A stretch of 64,000 nucleotides of DNA from Lycorma delicatula (taxonomy: Eukaryota > Arthropoda > Insecta > Hemiptera > Fulgoridae): the NCBI RefSeq assembly GCF_047948215.1, contig NC_134456.1:64313529-64377528 (forward strand), written 5' to 3'. Positions 34,793 to 47,365 of the stretch are shown here, piece by piece. A program made the position numbers and the translations under genes. The notes under the pieces were generated by a model that searched no databases, had not been told where the DNA came from, and saw only the letters and a list, made by a program, of their open reading frames with translations. Each line of letters starts with the position of its first letter. Within the stretch, counting starts at the first letter, position 1.

Positions 34793-34974
34793 AACTAAAC
34801 TTAATTTTTTCTTAACCAAAATTGAAGACTATTTTATTGAAAAATACTACCTACTTTTTTATTAAAAAATTCTACTTCTCCAAGGAATTAACAATGCATT
34901 ATTGCTTATTCGTAAAATAGATATATTTTTAATTAATGAATAATACTGTGTTCAAATTGATATCTTAATTGACT

Positions 34975-34980
34975 AATAAA
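34975..34980 (+). terminator. Possible PP1 polyadenylation signal
   Basis: AATAAA, 183 bases after the stop codon. AT-rich DNA contains many such hexamers, so the choice is tentative. Confidence 0.35.
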
Positions 34981-37589
34981 ATAATATTTTTATTAAAACA
35001 ATCCTTTTCAATGTTATTTTTTTATCTTAAATTAAGACAAAGCTCAGTAGCATTCTCTAACCTTAAACCATGATTACACAAGTGCCATGAACCATCCCAA
35101 ATTCATATTTATATCAATGCAGTAAATCTGAGTAAGACCAGTGAAAATAAATCTGTAATATGAAAGTAACCACATCTGAATTAGTAAATATAAATTAAGT
35201 TTAGTTAAAATCTGGAAGTGAATTGAAAGTTTAAATTCTGTAAAAATATATGTTTATCTGAATTAAAAGTTTAAAAGAATAATATATCAAACAATGTGTC
35301 TAGTGTTTGGTGCAAAAAAATTTATTTCAGCATTTATTCATCAGATGAGATGTAGAATATAGTGTCAATCATTTGATAGAAATAAGTTTAGTTTTAATTT
35401 AATTACTGATATGCAATTATATTAATGTATTGTTTGTATTCTTCTGTGTAATAACATACCATTATCTACTTTTCTGATCACTTTTAAAAAATACAGTGAA
35501 TAATAATGAAAAATAACAGTAAAAATGTTATTACTTTCAAAAGAATTTGAATAACAAATTTTTTCTCAATCTGGTTTTAGCTAAAAACAAGGCAAAAAAT
35601 CATTTCTCAATTAAAAATATTTAAATATAAAAAAGTCCCTTTTTCAAATTTTATTACTAGAACAAGATTTAAATTACTCTTAACCATCACTTACATTTAA
35701 ATTAGAAATTCAGTGTTTTCACAAATTCAGGTATAAGCAGCATTTTTCATTCAGTTGATTCAATAAGCACTCAACTAGTTGAGATAGCTTCAAAAGTTTT
35801 TTTATGATAAAGTATGAAGACAAGGGTGAAAACATTGTTCATATCATTCTGGTATTTATTTAAAGCTCTTTACAAATCCAACATTTAGTATCAATTATGA
35901 AACCAATTTTTGATATTGACAATGGTGAATTTCAGAGGATCTATAAGGAAAAAGAGAGCTAGTGTTTCAGAAAAAATTCAAATAAAATTACATTTAAATG
36001 AACTTTAAAAAATTAAAGCAAGCCTTATGTCTGAAGAAAAATAAAAAATTTTCAACCATTTAAGGTTGACTTAAATTTTGTATGCCAGACAGTGGAAGTT
36101 GGATCAATAAGTGCAATAAATCTGATACACAGCTACTTAATACACTTGAGGTATTTGATGAGCCTTCTGTTGACTGGTGAAGTAGGCTTCATGCATATCC
36201 AACTATAAACTCATAGTTTGAATTAATTTCTCAACAGTACAAATCCCAAAACAGATAAAGAATTATTTGATAAAGATATTTGTACCAGAGTACAAAAAAT
36301 CAATGTGACTAATAGCAAAGAACACGGAAGCCATGACAGGGAGAGGAGTAAAACTCTTGTTTGGAGATTTGCAGTATTTCAACTCAGATGGTATAATCAC
36401 ATAACTTTTTATAGGGCATAGGCTAATTAAAAGATATAATAAAAATGACTGTTAATTGTGGGAAGTGAAATGATGCACACAGAATCTTAATCTAAATTCA
36501 TGAATGTGATGCAAACATTAACTTACTATTTATGATACAAAAAATTGGAGAAAAATTAAAATTTGAGTCCAGCTGTAAGATATAATTTGTAATTTGGAAA
36601 CATCTCATAGCTACTCTTTTACAGAAAAGAAGCAATTTTTCCAATTTTAATTTCCCTGATTTTTACTGATACCTGAACCTATTAATCATTCCACTAGTCA
36701 ACCTTCATGTTTAAAAGATGCAAACTTCTTTTTGGAGGTAGTTGTAATTTTTAATGGATTTTCTAGCTTAATTATATTCATGCCTTAAAACTGTATAGTG
36801 AATTACAATTATTACTAAATTAAATAGCATTAAACATTGTACCAATGATAAGCCTTTTTCAAGATTTTAGTAGAATAAATAAACTTAACACATCCAATTC
36901 ATATCTCATTAACAGTATAAAAGGTTTTCCTAAATAATAAGAAAAATATTAACTTTATAATGTTGCTTGGCCTAATATTTTAAATGTGAAATGCTCTTTA
37001 CCTTGTCCACTGAAGATTGATTCATTAATAATTTTGCCTACTTATCACAATATTTGCTTTATAAAGCAAATTTATTTTTGTTGGGAAGGTAACGGAATTA
37101 TTGTTTTGTATCCTAAATAAGAGAAATTTATATACTGCACATATAAGTGCACATATAAGAGAGATTTCAATGTAACTGCACAAACAGCCACACAACATTA
37201 CAAAACTATTGATTTTGCATGTACTGTCCAAATCACAGTTCCAATAACGGAAAAAACATAAATAAATGCAGAAGGCAGTATTTTGCTACAATTTACTTCT
37301 CTGTAAAGTTGCTTTATGAATCTGAACTCTCGTTTGAAATTACTCATCGTACTTTAAATTTATAATTAGTGTGTTTATTATTTAATATTAATGAGATCTG
37401 CCATATTAATGAAACTGCAGCATCCCCTATTTCCACTTGATATTACTGATAACATTTAATAATGAGTCCTTTTTTCTTTAATTCTTTCTTTATAGTTGTA
37501 CAATATATAATCCTTAAGCTTAGCTTAATGTAAGTAGTCATCCCCCAATTTATGAAAAGATACAAAATTTTTTTATCTTTTAAAATATT

Positions 37590-37791
37590 TTGTAGTTCAA
37601 GGAGAGAGAGCACTGTAGTTCCAGCAGTTCCGACCCTGACGTATTGGTGGAAAGTAGTTTATTTTAGTGAGTGGAAGGAATATGAAAGTGGTTTAGTTGT
37701 TTTTTAAGTAGCGATCAGGTGGCGGAAAGCAAGGGCTCTTTGATTGCCAAATAAATCTGTCGAAAAACAGCTGGAAGGGGTAAAGAGAAGG
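37590..37791 (+). other. GC-richer block ending in a splice-donor-like site, possible 5' exon
   Basis: The stretch from about 37595 to 37791 is visibly less AT-rich than its surroundings, has no long ORF and ends GAGAAG followed by GTAATTAGT. It could be a non-coding first exon of a plus-strand transcript or a fragment of an LTR or other element. No downstream coding exon was found to confirm it. Confidence 0.2.
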
Positions 37792-37920
37792 TAATTAGTT
37801 TTTACTAATTTCTCTTCTGTGTACATAGAAATTTAAATTAAGCACCATTGGACTATAGTGTTTTTAAGCGGATATTTTATTAAGTTATCTAATAATACTA
37901 AAAAATATAATTTTATTATT

Positions 37921-37966
37921 TATTCGGTTAAACCGAATACGGGTTTTAAGCACAACGTGCTTAAAA
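37921..37966. repeat. Two consecutive perfect hairpins
   Basis: 37921-37939 has 9-bp arms around a single A (TATTCGGTT / AACCGAATA). 37944-37966 has 10-bp arms around AAC (TTTTAAGCAC / GTGCTTAAAA) and runs into an A tract. They are five bases apart. Confidence 0.75.
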
Positions 37967-39599
37967 AAAAAAGCATTGTACTATATTCTTGAATGTGATA
38001 AAGTATAGAATTTATTCCGCTTCCAGCTATTCTATTTGATTCATTTTATTTTCGGTTCCTTTATTTTCGGTTCCTTTATTTTACAAAAAACTTTAACCAT
38101 GGCCTTAAAAAGGCCCAGAAAAAAATCTTCTGGAGCAGCACCCCTATTAATTTTAGCTACGAGCCGCCACTGCTGGAGAATATGGAATTTTTTTTCATTA
38201 TACAATGAAAACAGTTTTTAAAACTGTTTTTTAAAATAACAAATTAGGTTTCTAAAAATATTTCATTTTATAAATAAATATCTGTGCAATTAATGTGAAT
38301 AAATTAAAATATATTATTTTAATTTATAATATAATAAAAATAAAATATAATAATATTTTATATTTTTATTGTTTATTTTGCAAACACAAAAAAAAAGTTA
38401 ATTTAGGATTTATAGAAAGATTTTAAGATTTATTCCAGGCCAGGATTCTGCAGTCATACAGGCAGCCACAAAATATAAAAAGGTGTAGAATAAAGTAACA
38501 TTTTTCAGTACAAATCAGAAAAAATTAAGTATAATACAAATTATTTAGCTAAGAGAAGTAAAATCCTAAAAAGAAGAATATTAAAATAACCTGTATGTCA
38601 ATATACATGAAATACTAAATAGCCAATAAACTGATTTAAAAAGAAAGACAAAATGCTGACTTCTCGATATAAAGATATTAAATTGACCGAATTGATCGTT
38701 CCATATTCTACAGTGTCACAGTAAATAACTCATTAAATAATAAAGTTCGGTGAAGAGGCACCTACCAAGCACACGTAACGTGTGACGTTGTCTGTGTTGA
38801 AAGTACTGCGTATATTACGAAGGAGATCAACATTTTTAACAAGCTAGTTTAAAAGCAATACAAATTTCTACCCTTTCTTTAAATTTTACAATTTAAGCTC
38901 TTTAAAACATGCAACAATGAGGGAATATTTCCTGGCATCAGAAACAAACCTCACATCATAAGTCAAAGCTAGTTGAAGCTTATTACGAAGCTTTTTATGC
39001 ATACCGGCAAAACAGCCACACGTACATACAAACATAAATTACGTGACTTCATAAACTCTTCAAAAATTATACCGTGATAGTTCTAACGAACAAGCAAGGC
39101 TACATTAAAATTTACCTTTTATCTTAACGAGACATGGTAATAAATTTCAAAGTCGTCAGTAAAATGTGATAGTAGCAAAATCAAAACGATGAAATCATAT
39201 TAAAAAAAAATAGAAAATAACAGCTGACCAAAATCGAATTGCGGAACATTCGAAGTCACTGGTAGCCAACTATCAAACACTATCATCTAACAACATTAGT
39301 AAAAAACACTATCAAATAAACCTTTTATTTTGAACGGTACATAACAATGCATTATATAAACGACATCAGGAATGGAAAGAAATTCTACTTCACGGAAAAG
39401 AATGGAACTGTCCCACCTTTTACGGGGAATGGATCAAGGGAAACCGAGCCAAACATGATTAGAGCAGCATCACAAATGCACACTTGATTAGAAAATAAAA
39501 AACAGATTTATTGAATTCTTTATAAGTTATTTAATATGTAAATAACTTATGATATGAAATAATAATAATATGTGAAAATACTAAATAATTCAAAAAGCC

Positions 39600-42500
39600 G
39601 AAGCGGTTGTTCTAAACACAAACCTACAAGCGGTCGCCGTTAGAATGAAGCGTCCGCTCCAGGTCACTGTCTGCAGCATATACTTGCCGTATTTTGATTG
39701 GAATAAGGATGACATAGCAAGACTATTTTCCGAGCTTCCCCCACCTGTTTTACTGGTGGGTGACTTTAACGCTCATAATTCTCTTTGGGGATCGGATCGA
39801 GTAGATCCCCGTGGAAGAGAATAGGAAGGGTTCCTGATGAATTCAGAACTTATTATTTTAAACGACGGATCAGGAACCTTTTTCAATGCCAGAGATGGAT
39901 CGACGTCCTGTATAGATCTTGCTCTTATAACGGATCGATAGCACCGAGGTACACCTTCCATGTCATAGACGATCTGCATGGAAGCGATCATTTCCCGGTG
40001 CAAATTGTAACTGATGTTACAAGAACAATATATCCCATCCCTAAAAGATGGTTATTTGAAAAGGCAGACTGGACGAGCTTCACAGCTAGAACGATACTCC
40101 CAGAAACAACTGGAGTTATCGGAGACGATGTCAACGCCATAACAAATGCAATAATTGAGTCGGCATCGAGATATATTCCTAAAACATCTGGGAAACTTAC
40201 AAAGAAACCCGTTCCATGGTGGAACGATGAAATAAGTGAAGCTATAAAAAGAAAGAAAAGGGCGTATAACGCCTTTAAGAAGCGTCCTAGTATAGAAAAT
40301 CTTGTTGCCTTTAAGAAATACAGGGCGTATGCAAAACGTCTTATGATAGACTCGAAAAAACGATCCTGGCAGCAATTCGTGTCATCCATTGACAAAACTA
40401 CTACTGCATCAGATGTTTGGAGGAAAGTGAAGGCGATTTGTGGGCGTAATGATTTTGCTCCCATAACTAGCCTTCAAGATGAAGATGAAATAAAAGACAC
40501 TCCATATGAAATTGCAGAGCTGTTATCCAATCACTTCGAAAAGGCCAGCAGAACGGCCAACTACGAAGAAGATTTTCGTACTAAAAAAGAACAACTTGAA
40601 GGTCTACTAAACTTCAGAACTGAGTATAATTACTCATATAATGTACCTTTTAAAATGGAAGAATTCGCAAAAGCGTTGGAAAAATCAGGTAACACAGCTG
40701 CTGGTCCGGATGAAATCCACTATAATATGATCAGGCAGCTGAATACCACTGCAAAGCATAGATTATTAGAACTTTATAATAGAATATGGCGGGATGGAAC
40801 GTACCCGCAGCAGTGGAAAAAAGCTCATGTTGTACCAGTACCAAAGAAAAATAAAAATTTAACAGACCCCAATAGCTATCGTCCTATTTCTTTGACGTGT
40901 GGTATGGGAAAAATACTGGAAAAATGATTAATAATCGACTCGTCTGGGTTTTGGAAAAAGAAAACCTGATATCACCGTATCAAGCAGGTTTTCGGAAATA
41001 CCATTCTACCACTGATCAAATGATCAGCTTAGAGGACGTTATATATAACAGCTTCATTAAAAGGAAACATTGTGTCGGAGTCTTCTTTGATCTTCAGAAG
41101 GCTTTCGATATGACCTGGCGTCATGGTATAATGCTCCAGATACATGAATGGGGCATTCGTGGCAATCTGCCTATACTGCTCAGCAACTATATGAATGACC
41201 GTACTTTCCAAGTACGAGTCAGTAGCGAATATTCATCTGTAAGAAATTTGGAAAATGGCATACCACAAGGTTCGCCGTTGAGCGGTACCTTGTTTACCAT
41301 TGCCATCAATAAATTGATATTAGCCATTCCAGCAGAAATCAGCAAAAGCGTCTATGTTGATGATCTGGCAATTGTGTATGCCAGCAACAAGACTGCTATG
41401 GTGAGGTACAAATTGCAACGAGCGATCAATGCTCTAAATGAAGTTGCAAAGAGTAACGGATTCCAATTCTCACCAGAAAAAACGTGCTGTGTACACTTTT
41501 GTAGGAAGAGAATTCCTCATCAAAGTCCTGCGTTGACAATTGATGATAATCCAATACAATATAAAGACAGCGTAAGATATTTAGGACTAGTATTGGATAA
41601 ATCCCCTTACATGGGGATTACATATACAGGACTTGAGTGATAGATGCAAAAGAGCCCTAAACATTATAAAATGTTTATCGAACTTAAATTGGGGCTCAGA
41701 CAAAGAGACATTATTGAGATTGTATAAAGCATTGGTTCAATCTAAACTAGACTACGGATGTATCGTATATTCATCCGCTAGAAAGTCGCATTTAAAAACG
41801 TTAGACGTAGTTCATAATAGCGGAATAAGATATGCAACAGGCGCTTTCCGCACAAGTCCGGCGGCTAGTCTGATGTCTGAAGCCGGAATAATGCCACTAC
41901 ATTATAGAAGGGAGATCCTCTTGTTAAGATACGCAGCAAATATATGGGCTTATCCTGCTCATATAAATAATAAATTGTTTACGAATCATCCCATGGCTGC
42001 ATTATACTAACGTCGTGCTACCTATTCCAGACCAGCCGGAATTAGGTACCACGAATTAAGAAATAAATATGAAATTGCCATTCCAGATACATTGGCAATT
42101 TCTACTAGAGAAATACCGCCGTGGTTCTTGCCAGCGGTAAATACAAGTTTGGATCTCTTTCAAGGAGAAATAAAAAAGAAACCAGCAATGATCATCCAGC
42201 AGGAATTTTTGGCAACCGTCAGTAGCTACGAAGAACATATTAGAATTTATACTGACGGTTCTAAAACCGAACATGGTGTTGGATGCTCAATATATGTAAA
42301 TGAAGAAGCCCACTTTTGGAAACTGCCAGATGTGGCCAGTGTCTACACGGCAGAACTCACTGCAATTCAGCAAGCTCTTCGCTACACTGAACACTATTGC
42401 GAAGAGAGAGTGCTAATATGTTCCGATTCATTAAGTGCACTTGTCGCAATTCGGAACAAAAACATTAAGGATGTCCTAATTGCAAACATCCTGTCCATTT

Positions 42501-43394
42501 TATACGTTCTAAAACAACGAGGACAGCGATGCGTATTTGTATGGACTCCGGGGCATGCTGGTATTACAGGTAATGAAATCGCAGACGAAGCTGCCAGAAA
42601 GGCAACAGTCTGCGATGATTTGGATGCATTTCCTGTAAGAGTGGCAGATGTTAAAAACCGTCTAACAAACATAGTAAGAAACAAGTGGAACGCTGAATGG
42701 AGGAGTTTAAATACAAAATTAAACTCAGTAAAAACTTCTCCTTATAAATGGAAAAGCGACTTTAAGTTGACTCGCCGTGAACAAGTAGCGGTGACCAGAC
42801 TTAGAATCGGTCACACGCGATTAACAAATTTATATTTGTTAACCGGCGAAGTGAGACCAATGTGCGGTGTTTGTAATAAAACACTGACAATCAAGCATCT
42901 AATAGAAGTGTGTACTATATATGAGGACCTCAGAAAGAGGTTCCGTCTTACAAATAATATTAGTGCTGATCTGGATAATGGAAATGAAGAAAATATAGTT
43001 GCATTTCTACACGCCAGTGGACTTCTTAAAAGTCTATAAAATGAAAGTTTAAAGCTGTGGTAAAAGATACTCTAAGCGGTAGTTTATATATATATAAAGA
43101 AAGAAATGGTATTGATAAGTTTAATTTTAATTTTAATTTCATGGTCTTTTGAGAACCTTATCTCAAATTTTAATATCGGGGCCCTTTACACCCCGTAAGT
43201 GTTTGTGATTGTCCTTGTCTTTTATGTCTTAAATATTTTGTGTAGTTTGTGCTTTTAAATAAAATGTAAGGGCCCTTTACACCCTTACATATGACGATCC
43301 AGATGGTGATAGTAATTTCTTTTAAAGATTGTGACGAGGGCTAATGACCTTAGCAGTCGATGCTCGTAAAATTCCAGATACAAAAAAAAAAAAA
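39600..43394 (+). mobile_element. I-clade LINE, 5'-truncated, flanked by 13-bp target-site duplication
   Basis: AATTCAAAAAGCC occurs at 39587-39599 and again at 43395-43407, directly flanking the element. The 5' end falls within the endonuclease domain, typical of incomplete reverse transcription. The 3' UTR (43040-43380) has two GGGCCCTTTACACCC-type blocks (about 43180 and 43267) and ends in an A tract. An RNase H domain after the reverse transcriptase places it in the I/R1-like LINEs. The intact TSD and few lesions make it one of the younger insertions here. Confidence 0.9.
39604..43039 (+). pseudogene. LINE ORF2: endonuclease (partial), reverse transcriptase, RNase H, Cys knot
   Basis: Endonuclease: VTVCSIYLPYFDW, LLVGDFNAHNSLWGSD, STSCIDLALITD and GSDHFPVQIV (up to about 40010). 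Reverse transcriptase: AAGPDEIHYNMI, YRPISLTCGMGKILEK, QAGFRKYHSTTDQM, FFDLQKAFDMTW, NGIPQGSPLSGTLF and YVDDLAIV (YVDD at 41353-41364). RNase H: IRIYTDGSKTE, VYTAELTAIQQAL, ICSDSLSALVAI and TPGHAGITGNEIADEA. C-terminal CGVCNKTLTIKHLIEVC. Lesions: an in-frame TAG near 39823, a frameshift near 39945, one near 40924, one near 41612, and an in-frame TAA at 42008-42010. The RNase H part from 42092 to 43039 is intact. The endonuclease N-terminus and ORF1 are missing, so it is not autonomous. Confidence 0.9.
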
Positions 43395-43407
43395 AATTCA
43401 AAAAGCC

Positions 43408-45180
43408 TTAATGAATATCATTTGGGCACATATTTATGTAAACGTTGATTAGCGATGTAGTTTTTTTAATGTTTTAATATTAAGTTTTATTTAAAATTCA
43501 TCGACAGAATAATAATGTTTATTGTGAAAGAAAATCTTTGTATTTTAAACAAATTAGTGTAAAGTTTTTTTAAAAATAGACTGGTAATTTATTGAAAAAT
43601 TATTAAAGTATAAGAAAAAGGATAAGGAAAGTAGATGAGAATTACGAAAGTAAAAAATAAAAAGAAGGAGAAGATTACAAAAGTGAAAAATATACAGGAA
43701 GATACAAAAGGAGTGATAGGGAGCACCGACGAATAGTATCAAATTAATGATAATGGGCCTAACCTCTAACCACCTCGAGGTGACTGATTTCACTGAAAAT
43801 GAAAAAGGACAACGAAAAAATCGATGAGAAATAGATATTGCAAAGAAAGTGAATGAAAGAAAAGGAAGAAGAAAACAGGATGAAGAAGAGAAAGTCTATA
43901 ACACGGCACGTACACGACCACGTACTGAAAAACACTATCTGACATATACAACTCCTATAAAATTGTAGATGAAGTCAAAGGCATACTAATTAATTGAATG
44001 ACCACAGACACACTAAAACCAGTAAACCGGTAAAAGAGGATGCCGCCCACCACGAAATGTTTGTCTGCACCGTATAAAATTTCCAACACTAACTAACCAA
44101 ACCTGACTTGTCGTTTAGAGTTGCCCCTTCTGTGCCTAATCAGATAGCTGCTGCATTCTCACATGATGGATTTTTTTTATGAATTGTTAATTCTAAAAAT
44201 AATTTGCATAGCTGCTGCATTCTCACATGATGGATTTTTTTTATGAATTGTTAATCAATTCTATCACAGTTATCTACAGATAATAAAAATCTATATTTCT
44301 TACGTTATCCTTGGCGATTTAGTTGGTGCAATAAATGCCATAGTGAAGAATTTACAAGGATGTTAACAGTTTACCCGTTTTTATACGACATTTGTTTTGC
44401 TATTTTAATCTCACTCTCCTACATTTTCAATTATTCACTACAGCGTGACTTTTTCGCGATTTGTGGAAATAGTAAATGGTCTATTCCTCATGTTTTTTCC
44501 TAATAGTTTTCCTTCTGATTTTCAAGCAATTAATTTTCTTTGATCTGTTTCTAAGGGTTTGGAGAGAATTGCTTAGTCATGTTATACGACTATTTAACGT
44601 TCTAATTTTTTTTTGTTGTAAAATTTTAATGTGATTTTATCTGCACCATAGCTGCTGTGGTGCAGATGTAGTGAGGTAGTGACCCTTATTTGATTTCTCA
44701 AAGGCCCCTTATTTTATAGAGGTCTCCTTATTTTGTAGGTTTTCAACAGAAACTAAAAATCAATCGTGAATTTTCGAAATCATGAGACAATGTCTTGAGT
44801 GTGAAAAGTTCGAACCAAGCTGTAAAAAAAGTGTGTCATACTTCCGTCGAAACTATGTTACTTCTTGAGGTCTCAAAAAGACAGAGCCAGCTTTCAAGAT
44901 ACAAAAGTGGGCTGTCAAATCATTGTATCGCTCTCATACGTATGAATATGTGGACAATTTAAAATATTGAACATGTTAATTTATTCATGTGTTTATGTTT
45001 ATGAATGTGTAATTTTTTCTAAAAAGGATGGTTACTTCTTATTATTAAAGAAAATAATATCAAGCTCTTCTACACCAAACAAAAATACCGGTTTTGTGTA
45101 TAAATAAATCAACACAATACTTAGTCTTTCGAGAAAGGGACGGTATGAGGTGTTTTTTGAGGTTAGCTGTAGCGATCTTA
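43408..45180. other. Intergenic DNA, no recognised gene
   Basis: It includes a purine-rich stretch (43600-43900), an exact 64-base tandem duplication (44144-44271) and a small hairpin at 44641-44665 (CTGCACCA / TGGTGCAG). No transposase or host exon is visible. Confidence 0.5.
44144..44271. repeat. Two tandem copies of a 64-base unit
   Basis: ATAGCTGCTGCATTCTCACA starts at 44144 and again at 44208, and the copies are identical for about 48 bases before they drift. An exact duplication in neutral DNA implies a recent event. Confidence 0.8.
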
Positions 45181-45484
45181 ACCCACCGGGTTGGTCTAGT
45201 GGTGAACGCGTCTTCCCAAATCAGCTGTTTGGAAGCCGAGAGTTCCAGCGTTCAAGTCCTAGTAAAGCTATTTATTTTTACACGGATTTGAATACTAGGT
45301 CGTGAATACCGGTGTTCTTTGGTGGTTGGGTTTCATTCAATTAACCACACATCTCAGGAATGGTTGAACTGAGAATGTACAAGACTACACTTCATTTACA
45401 CTCATACATATCATCCTCATTCATCCTCTGAAGAATTATCTAAACGGTAGTTACCGGAGGCTAAACAGGAAAAAGAAAGAAAGA
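45181..45484 (+). mobile_element. tRNA-derived SINE, family A, copy 1
   Basis: The head ACCCACCGGGTTGGTCTAGT carries an A box (TGGTCTAGTGGTG) and a B box (CGTTCAAGTCC). A central body follows (GAATACTAGGTCGTG, GGTTGGGTTTCAT, AACCACACATCTCAGG), then a 3' tail (CATCCTCTGAAGAATTATC, ACCGGAGGCTAAACAGG) and an A/G-rich end. Three more copies at 46754, 58647 and 60786 align over the whole length. No clear target duplication was found for this copy. Confidence 0.85.
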
Positions 45485-45789
45485 ACATATAAGTTCTCCA
45501 CTTAGTGTGAGAATCAAGTAAATATTTTTCCGTTTATACTGAAACTACGTAATTGATTGCCTAGAAACCTTGCATTATTTGTTTCTTTCTCCGCCCTCTT
45601 TTCTTTCTTTTGTTTTCAATTAATTACCTGCAATTAAATAAATTGAATTAATTTAATAAACTATTAAACATTAACATAATTATTCAATTATTTAATTAAA
45701 TTGTAACATAATTAATAATTATTTTTATATAATTAATAATTGAGTGTAGATAGTTTAATAGTTTTATTTTTATTCATTATTAAAATAAA

Positions 45790-46620
45790 CAATGGCTTCA
45801 GCAGAACACGGCGAGACTAGGCTGGGTTTAATCCATTAGGTGGCCTCGACTGAGGCAGGTGAATTTCCTCTGATTTTGCCTTAGAGCCGTGTTTTTATAC
45901 AAAGCAGGTCCGGCTCTTAGGAGAAGTAACAGAAAAGAGTGGCCTCGATGAAGTCGCCATCAGTGTATTATATCCATCCACGATTGGTGCTAATATTAAC
46001 ACCAGCACGAAATCAAAGATCTGTACCGGTCTTGTTATTACAGTAAATGACCTCCTTCCTTTCAAGGGTTCAGGGGGTGTTAGACAGGTAAAACTCATAA
46101 TGCTGTTATTCAGATTGTGAGAAAACAGGAAGCGATGAGTTACGCTCACTTAACTCAAAGAGGATGGCAGTAGAGAAGATTTGAGCGTTATTCGCAGTCA
46201 GTTGTCAGCGGACTGCTTCGAGAAGTCGGAATTGTGAAGTGATCTGTTTGCAGCTACCGCAAGGCAAACGCAATAGTTGTGCTTTACCTGGCGACCAGCC
46301 GCTTGTTGAAGAGTGTAGGGCGAAGCCGGGTCAGGTTCTGGTGAACAGACCCGCCGCTGGGTTCCTCATTGGTGATGTCACACTACTTAAGATCTTTATA
46401 GTTTTTTTTTTTACTGTAAGAAAGGCGAGTAGTAAGCCCTTGGAGAAGTGCAACGGCAGTTGACCAAGATCATGGACAGATCCATAAACAAAACGAAAGT
46501 GATCTTGTGTTGAATACTTTTTAATGTAACTCGATTAATAAAACTGTGAAATTAACTGCCTACTAGTAACAATATCATAATTTTTATCGAATACCGGCGC
46601 CACCACTTGTTTCCTTCAAA
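45790..46620 (+). other. GC-richer unidentified block, possible solo LTR or other element
   Basis: Base composition is clearly richer in G and C than the flanks. A plus-strand frame from 45901 to 46119 is open (EVTEKSGLDEVAISVLYPST-like) and an antisense frame spans 45895-46149, neither recognised with confidence. CGCAGTCAGTTGTC at about 46193 resembles the initiator of arthropod LTRs, and AATAAAACTG near 46547 could be a poly(A) signal. No matching second copy lies in the window, so the LTR reading is only a guess. Confidence 0.25.
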
Positions 46621-46753
46621 TAAATTTTTCGAATGAATTTCTTTATTCATTGTTAATTTACGGACTACTACATTATTTCAATTTAAAGATCACGGAAAAT
46701 TTACTTACTGACTGCTACATGGCCACTTCAGGCTCAGCCAGATGTCCCTTATT

Positions 46754-47076
46754 AAACCCACCGAGTTGCTCTAGTGATGAACTCGTCATCGCAAATCAGC
46801 TGATTTCGAAGTCGAGAGTTCTAAGATTCAAATCCTGGTAAAGGCAGAGTTACTTTTATACGGGTTTGAATAATAGGTCATGGATACCGGTGTTCTTTGG
46901 TGGTTGGGTTTTAATTAACCACACATCTCGGGAGTGATTGACCCGAGATGTGTGTACAAGTGTACATTATGGTTGCACTTGTGCAAATACAACACTTCAT
47001 TTCATTCATACATATCATCCTCTGAAGTAATACCTTATGGTGGTTCCGGAGACTAAACAGAAAAAGAAGAAAAATG
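46754..47076 (+). mobile_element. tRNA-derived SINE, family A, copy 2, with target-site duplication
   Basis: Same order of head, body and tail as at 45181. It is flanked by TGTCCCTTATT at 46743-46753 and 47077-47087, an 11-bp perfect direct repeat. The copy is more diverged in the A-box region (GAGTTGCTCTAGTGATG). Confidence 0.85.
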
Positions 47077-47365
47077 TGTCCCTTATTGAGTCGAGAATTT
47101 TTTTGGAACGGGTTCTCGTCTCCTATCATGAAACGCCAATGAATTCGGGGAAGTAGGTTTCCATGTGGTGCCTGGCACACTTCTCTTGTGTTTTTTATTC
47201 CACCATTTCAGCCAACCCTCACAAACGTCATACGGTTTGAGTATGATCACCGTTATGAGAATCAACTAAATGGTACTGATGATTCACAGTATAATGGCGG
47301 AACCCTTCCATTTCTAATGCATCGGTGTGGTACGCACACCAGGAATCAGACTACAATATGATGTA

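Larger units (their letters stand above)
34793..39586. other. 3' flank of PP1, no recognised gene
   Basis: AT-rich DNA. A GC-richer stretch at 37590-37791, two hairpins at 37921-37966, and a 15-bp palindrome at 38770-38784 (CACACGT-A-ACGTGTG) stand out. A 45-codon open stretch at 39353-39488 (FYFTEKNGTVPPFTGNG) is not recognised. Otherwise nothing. Confidence 0.45.

Noticed and set aside
39988..40464. 158-codon minus-strand frame
   Set aside because: It is a shadow of the LINE ORF2 on the plus strand.
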